64,000 nt of DNA from Lantana camara (Eukaryota > Streptophyta > Magnoliopsida > Lamiales > Verbenaceae). A model generated the notes under the pieces. That model ran no database searches and had not been told where the DNA came from. It saw nothing but the letters and a program-made list of their open reading frames with translations. A program made the position numbers and the translations under genes. Below, one piece after another: positions 59,383 through 64,000 of the stretch (position 1 is its first letter; every line of letters starts with the position of its first letter). The stretch lies in assembly GCA_037501455.1 (NCBI GenBank), contig CM074864.1:38528001-38592000 (forward strand), written 5' to 3'.

Positions 59383-60411
59383 ATGCCTCCCCGAAGAGAT
59401 CGTGATCGTTCTCCGGGTCGCCGTCGTCGCCGTGACCGCTCTCCAACACCCCAAGGGAGAAATCCTCAAGCTACTCCCGAAAATTTCATGGAAACAGTCA
59501 TGAACTATGTGGAGAGAAGACTCCGAGAGAATCCACCACCACCACCTCCGGCTCTAGCCCCTCTCCCGGTTCAAGAAGGGGGTTTGTCTTAAGCTTAAAG
59601 GGGTTTCCGTTCTTACCACCCGCCATAATTTCATGGTGGTAACGATGTATTAGCCGAGAACTGGCTCGCTGAGATACAGGATATATTTTGGGCATGCTGT
59701 TGTAGCCCGCAAGAAATGGTTGACCTCGCCATCTTTCAGCTTCAAGGAGAGGCTCGTAATTGGTGGAATACTGCAAACATCACAATTCAAGCCAATGGAA
59801 ATGAACTCACTTGGGAAACTTTTGTAATGGAGTTCAAGAACAATTATATTCCACCATCGGCAAGGACTCGAAGGCTTAGGGAGTTTCTGGATTTGAAACA
59901 ATCAGGGAGGATGGTTAATGAGTACATCTTGTAATTTAATCGATTGGCACCATATGCTTCTCATATTTCTGGAGATGATGAGCTCAAGGCTTTGCAATTT
60001 GTGGAGGGTCTTCAATACGAAATCAAGGATTTGATTGGGGTTTTTTATGTGAAAACTTGGGCGAAGGCCACCAATAAAGCTTTGAAGGTCGAGGCCAAAA
60101 TTGTGAAGAGTAAAGCAAGGACCTTCCATGCCGGTTCAGGCTCGGGAGCGGGAAAGAGGACTGTATTTCAACAACTACAAGCTCCCAAGGGTAATGACAA
60201 AAAAAAAAAAAAAGGCCGTGGGGAAGGCTCCGGCACTACCGGCTCCACCACTACAACAAGAGAGACCCGGTTGCACTTATTATAGACATCCTTCTCATAC
60301 ATATCGCAATTGTCGCCGCCAGTTGGGTCTATGTTTGAGGTGCGAAAAAGCAGACCATAAGATTGATAATTGTCTAGAACCGTCACCGAGAGCTCCACAA
60401 GGGGGGTCAAA
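59383..60411 (+). pseudogene. T gag (capsid and nucleocapsid), broken
   Basis: Starts at the ATG of MPPRRDRDRSPGRRRR, a basic Arg/Ser N-terminus. The gag core follows with WLAEIQDIF, then LQGEARNWWNTA and FKNNYIPPSARTRRLREFL, all in one frame despite stops at about 59590, 59596, 59626 and 59932. A run of A bases near 60200 causes a frameshift; the next frame holds two zinc knuckles, the first damaged (CTYYRHPSHTYRNC, second Cys lost), the second intact (CLRCEKADHKIDNC). An acceptor-like TTTTCAG is about 20 bp before the start. Gag would package the RNA in the cytoplasm. Confidence 0.92.
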
Positions 60412-60416
60412 GGCCA

Positions 60417-60872
60417 TTGGTCAAAGCTCGTGCTTATGCTATTGGGCGTAAAGAACAAGATGTTGATATCGACCCTAACGCCGTGGTTGAAGGTACTATA
60501 TACATTCATGGCATAAACATTCATGCGTTATTTGATCCGGGTGCCACTCACTCTTTTATTTCCTGTGGTTTGGTTCCTTCTTTACCCATACTTGTTGCTT
60601 ATACTTCTTCGTGCTTTGTGATTAGTTCTCCTCTCGGGGGGAGCTTAGAGTCGAATCGTGTGTTTAAGGAGGTACCGGTGAGCATCGAGGGCTTTGTTTT
60701 TTTAGCAGACTTAATTGAGATGCCCATGGATAGATATGGGGCAATGTTGGGTATGGATTGGCTCTTTCAACACCGAGCAAAGATCAATTGTTTTGAGAAG
60801 AAGGTTTGTTTGGATTTGGTTATGTTTGTGGGTGATGGTTTGAAGGCTCCTCCACTTCTCTCTTTTACATAA
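60417..60872 (+). pseudogene. T aspartic protease
   Basis: The active-site region reads ALFDPGATHSFIS, where D-P-G-A replaces the more usual D-S-G-A; the catalytic Asp is present. RYGAMLGMDWLFQHRAKINC further on is the conserved C-terminal flap/ILGMDWL motif. A stop (60870-60872) separates it from RT, but the frame is the same. One more frameshift lies between the zinc knuckle and this start. The enzyme would cut Gag-Pol into its parts. Confidence 0.92.
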
Positions 60873-61649
60873 GCTTTTGAGTTAGTTCATAAGGGGGCTA
60901 CAGGTTTTCTGGCTTATCTTCTTAACAAGCCCAAGGATCAAGCTAAGATCGAGGAAACCGAAGTTGCTAAGGATTTTCTCAGTGTTTTTCCTGAGACTTT
61001 GGATTCTCTACCACCTGAGCGGGAAATAGAGTTCGCGATTGATTTATTTTCGGGAGGTGAGCCTTATTTGAAGTCTCTATACCAAATGGCTTTGGCCGAG
61101 TTGAAGGAGTTGAAGACTCAACTCGATGAGCTTCTTGCTAGTGGGTACATCCGACCGAGTTGTTCGTCGTGGGGTACACCGGTTCTATTTGTAAAGAAGA
61201 AAGACAAAACCTTGAGAATATGTATCGACTACCGCAAGCTAAATAGGATGACAATTAAGAACAAGTACCCTGTTCCTCACATTGAAGAGCTTTTCGATTT
61301 TCTACAAGGATCTAAGGTTTACTCCAAGCTTGATCTTCGATAAGGGTACTATCAGCTGCGAATCCGAGAAGAGGATATTTCTAAGATGGGATTCAATACT
61401 CGGTATGGGCATTTCAAGTTTGTAGTGATGTCGTTTGGTTTAACAAATGCCCCTGCAGCTTTTATGGATATGATGCACAGGATCTTTTGTCCGTATCTTG
61501 ATAAGTTTGTTGTGATCTTCATTGACGACATCCTTGTGTACTCCAAGTCTCCCGAAGAGCATACACAACACCTTAGGATTGTGCTAGAGGCTCTTAGAGA
61601 GCACCAACTGTTCGCCAAGTTCAGTAAGTGTGAGTTTTGGATCGACTGA
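60873..61649 (+). pseudogene. T reverse transcriptase
   Basis: The fingers region shows [20 protein letters not shown] then [28 protein letters not shown] and SKLDLR; palm motifs are [14 protein letters not shown] and the catalytic [13 protein letters not shown] (F-I-D-D instead of Y-V/I-D-D). In-frame stops at 61341-61343 (just before GYYQL) and 61647-61649 (before VTFLGHVVS) inactivate it. The linker between protease and RT includes [20 protein letters not shown]. No frameshift across the whole RT. Confidence 0.95.
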
Positions 61650-62290
61650 GTGACTTTCTTGGGCCATGTAGTGTCCGGTAATGGAGTAGAGGTGGATCCC
61701 TCCAAGATTGAAAAAATGGAGCATTGGGAGAAACCGAAGAATTCCTCTGAAGTAAGAAGTTTCTTGGGTCTAGCGGGATACTACCGGAGATTTGTGAAGG
61801 ATTTCTCCAAGATTGTTGTTCCTTTGACCCGACTAACTAAGAAAGAGGTAAAGTTTGAGTGGGATGAGGCCTGCGAGGCAAGTTTTCAAGTCTTGAAGGA
61901 GAAGTTGACTTCTGCTCCAGTGTTAACCCTACTCGAGGGTTCTGAAGGGTATGTTGTATACACCGATACCTCGAAGGAAGGCCTGGGTTTTCTCATGCAG
62001 AATGGTCGAGTAATAGCTTATGTCTCGAGAAAACTGAAGGACCAAGAAAAGAAGTACCCCACTCATGATCACGAGTTAGCCGCCGTGGTTTTCACTTTGG
62101 CTAAGTGGCATCATTATCTCTACCGGGTTACTTTTGAGTTCTTTTCCGACCACAAGAGCCTCAAGTACCTATTCACTCAGAAGGAATTGAATATGAGGCA
62201 AAGGCACTGGATGGAATTTCTTAAGGACTATGATTGTAAAATCCATTACCATCCGCATAAAGCCAATGTGGTCGTAGACGCGTTGAGTAG
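61650..62290 (+). pseudogene. T RT thumb and RNase H
   Basis: [36 protein letters not shown] and PLTRLTKK are the RT connection. RNase H follows with [14 protein letters not shown] (first catalytic Asp; usual DAS is DTS), [19 protein letters not shown] (Glu) and [11 protein letters not shown] (Asp), ending VVVDALSR (Asp). All four acidic positions are present. This part is stop-free and is continuous with the integrase to 63065. Confidence 0.95.
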
Positions 62291-63390
62291 GTACACTAGT
62301 GTGTCTTCTTTGGAATTTGATTCCAGGAGGGGGGAGAGGAGGGATACCCAGCCTATCATGTTAAAGGCTCGTGTGGCTAATATCACGGTACAACCCGAGT
62401 TGAGGCAGAGAATGTATAAAGATCAAGCTACCGATCCCGAGATTCAGAGGTTGGTGGTGAAAGGCCAAGATGATCCAGAGTGTCCGTTTAGTTTGGATAA
62501 TACGGGGTTGTTGAGATACAAGACTAGAGTTTATGTATTTGAGGAGTTAAAACGCGTAATTCTCGAAGAAGGTTACAGGTTGGGTTACTCTATCCACCCG
62601 GAAGGTACAAAGATGTACCGAGATTCAAAGCAATTCTATTGGTGGAATGGTTTAAAGAAGGATGTAGCCAAGTTTGTGAAACATTGTTTAACGTGCCAAA
62701 GGGTAAAGGCGGAACACCAAAAGCCCGGAGGATTATTACAACCTTTACCTATCCCGGAATGGAAGTGCAAACAAGTCACCATAGATTTCGTGTCCAGATT
62801 ACCCAAAGCTAAGGGTGGACTGGATGGAATTTGGGTGATAATTGATAGGTTAACTAAATCAGGACACTTCCTTGCAGTTCAGATGACGGATAAGATAAGC
62901 AAACTTGCAGATATGTATTTTCGAGAGATAGTCAGACTTCGTGGCACACCTCTCAGTATTGTTTCCGACAGAGATCCGAGATTTACTTCCAAGTTTTGCC
63001 AAGAACTTCAGAAGAGGTTGGGTAATCTTAAGTTCAGCATGGCTTCGCATCCTCAGACAGACGGGTAATCAGTGATTCAGTATTTGGAGGATATGCTTCA
63101 GGCTTGTGCATTGGATTTTCAAACTAAGTGGGATGAACATTTGCACTTGATTGAGTTTGCTTACAATAACAGTTACCAAGCCTCGATCAAAGCCGCCCCT
63201 TATGAGATCTTGTATGGCTGAAAGTGTCGATACTCGTTGTTTTTCGATCTTGAAGAGTGGCGATGGTCTAAATAAGAGGGTGTTCAGAGAAATATTAGAA
63301 AGACAAAACTCACGGTATCCACTCAAGATGCGGTTGAGAAAGTTCAGATGATAAGACAACCTATGAAAGCCGCTCAAGATCGATAGAAGA
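62291..63390 (+). pseudogene. T integrase
   Basis: The H2C2 zinc site is at [20 protein letters not shown] and [12 protein letters not shown], with His positions typical of gypsy. The catalytic core has [11 protein letters not shown] (first Asp), [13 protein letters not shown] (second Asp) and, after a TAA in HPQTDG-stop-[13 protein letters not shown] carrying the catalytic Glu. Further stops follow LYG (about 63219) and near 63273 and 63384. The stop after HPQTDG, the one after LYG and the one before KSYAD sit where the family has Gln, Arg and Gln, so C-to-T changes explain them. Same frame throughout. Confidence 0.94.
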
Positions 63391-63856
63391 GTTATGCTGA
63401 TCGCCGTAGAAGGAAACTTGAATTTGAGGTTGGTGATCGTGTGTTCTTGAGAGCATCTCCTTGCAAGGGTTTTGCGAGAATTAGCCAAGGAGAGAAGTTG
63501 AACCCTCGTTACATAGGCCCTTTTGAGATTCTTGAGAAAGTTGGAGAAGTTGCATACCGACTTGACCTACTGCCAAAATTAACCGGGATTCACAATGTCT
63601 TCCACGTGTCTCAGTTAAGGAAGTATTATTCCGGTGATTCAGAGATCCTTCCCCTTGAAGAAGCCGAAGTTGATCCGGATTTAACTTTTATCCAGAAGCC
63701 GGTTAAGATATTGATCAGAAGTTTCAAGAGCTAAGAAATCGGCGTATACCCTTGGTTAAGGTTTTATAGAGAAGTGACAAGACCGAGGAAGCTACTTGGG
63801 AAACAGAGGACAAAATGAAGAGATTTCATCCGGAATTATTTCCAGGCGAGCTGTGA
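63391..63856 (+). pseudogene. T integrase C-terminus and chromodomain
   Basis: KSYADRRRRKLEFEVGDRVF then GEKLNPRYIGPFEILEKVGE and AYRLDLLPKLTGIHNVFHVS (GPY/F-type module) lead to VDPDLTFIQKPVKIL. A one-base frameshift near 63714 precedes the chromodomain core (ELRNRRIPLVKVL, stop, then TEEATWETEDKM and FHPELF), ending at the TGA 63854-63856. Chromodomains guide chromoviruses to marked heterochromatin, which fits this crowded region. The aromatic cage looks incomplete in the visible residues. Confidence 0.88.
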
Positions 63857-63889
63857 ATCTGGGGACCAGATTCTTTTAAGGGGAGGAGG
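63855..63889 (+). other. T PPT-proximal hairpin and polypurine tract
   Basis: GAATCTGG and CCAGATTC pair around GGA (63855-63873), overlapping the stop of the coding region; the PPT AAGGGGAGGAGG (63878-63889) ends one base before the LTR. Confidence 0.93.
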
Positions 63890-63890
63890 T

Positions 63891-64000
63891 TGTGACACCC
63901 CGATTTCTTGACCGTATAGGTAGGCGCGCCGCGCGTGTGAGTTTTGAGATTTAGGATTTATTTAATTCCTTTTCGTTATTTATTTGCACGATTTAATTTA
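63891..64000 (+). repeat. T 3' LTR, first 110 bp
   Basis: Starts TGTGACACCCC and aligns without gaps to 53560-53669, differing at 9 of 110 bases (7 transitions, 2 transversions). It continues beyond the window. Confidence 0.95.

Larger units (their letters stand above)
53560..64000 (+). mobile_element. Element T: Tekay-like chromovirus, 3' LTR cut by window end
   Basis: 5' LTR 53560-59179 (2.49 kb without R and its duplication), PBS, gag, protease, RT, RNase H, integrase, chromodomain, PPT and the first 110 bp of the 3' LTR. The pol order RT-RNase H-integrase plus a C-terminal chromodomain identifies a Ty3/gypsy chromovirus; integrase and C-terminal sequence look most like the Tekay/Del clade. 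All coding parts carry stops, so it is dead. Over the 110 visible bases the LTRs differ at 9 sites, 7 of them transitions, which makes T older than N2 or M. Confidence 0.93.

Overview
The window is a block of transposon-packed DNA from a flowering plant, probably pericentromeric or other heterochromatin. I recognise no host protein-coding gene, tRNA or rRNA. Almost every base can be assigned to LTR retrotransposons, most of them Ty3/gypsy chromoviruses (Tekay/Del-like) and relatives with very long LTRs (about 2.5-4.1 kb). All gypsy and copia PBS sites found match plant initiator tRNA-Met. The species cannot be named from the sequence.

Left stack (1-46848), reconstructed from target-site duplications (TSDs) and junctions. 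Element P (minus; 39706-46848 visible) is an old, degenerate gypsy. Its 3' LTR was split by element G1 (minus; LTR 7519-39705). G1's LTR was split by element M (plus; 8618-37400; TSD ATACA). M's 5' LTR holds a solo LTR, N1 (minus; 12145-26893; TSD TTTTG), which is split by a complete element N2 (minus; 13079-23756; TSD GGTAT). M's short internal region holds another solo LTR, S1 (plus; 29098-32959; TSD TGGGA). G1's own internal region was hit by a Ty1/copia element (minus; 2510-6997), which was cut by an LTR called W (plus; 1-2509). M and N2 have non-coding internal domains of about 2.5 kb but keep PBS and PPT, so they look like large non-autonomous derivatives (LARDs). A 184-bp mini-LTR sits between the two zinc-knuckle remnants of P.

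Right stack (46849-64000). An unrelated gypsy gag/pol scrap (46849-48002) adjoins element Q (minus; truncated LTR 48003-50946, internal 50947-53559), which carries a 414-bp TRIM (52339-52752; TSD AGCTC). Q was then split by T (plus; 53560 to beyond the window end), the only element with a recognisable full chromovirus coding region (gag, protease, RT, RNase H, integrase, chromodomain), now inactive. T's 5' LTR contains the solo LTR R (minus; 54742-57864; TSD TATTC).

Most interesting signal. Although these LTR families are strongly diverged, they share one internal plan: a short U3; a GT-donor after exon 1; a long first intron that in six families carries a cluster of GC-rich palindromes; a 66-90 nt second exon bounded by good splice sites; a second intron of about 720-910 nt with a loop-conserved hairpin; then an acceptor followed by GCTAGGCGG, whose complement CCGCCTAGC recurs 245-425 bp later. 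A second conserved structure lies beside the polypurine tract: a hairpin whose base pairs co-vary between elements. Together these suggest a spliced, structured leader RNA in this chromovirus group. The motifs are read directly from the sequence; the splicing and RNA roles are inference.
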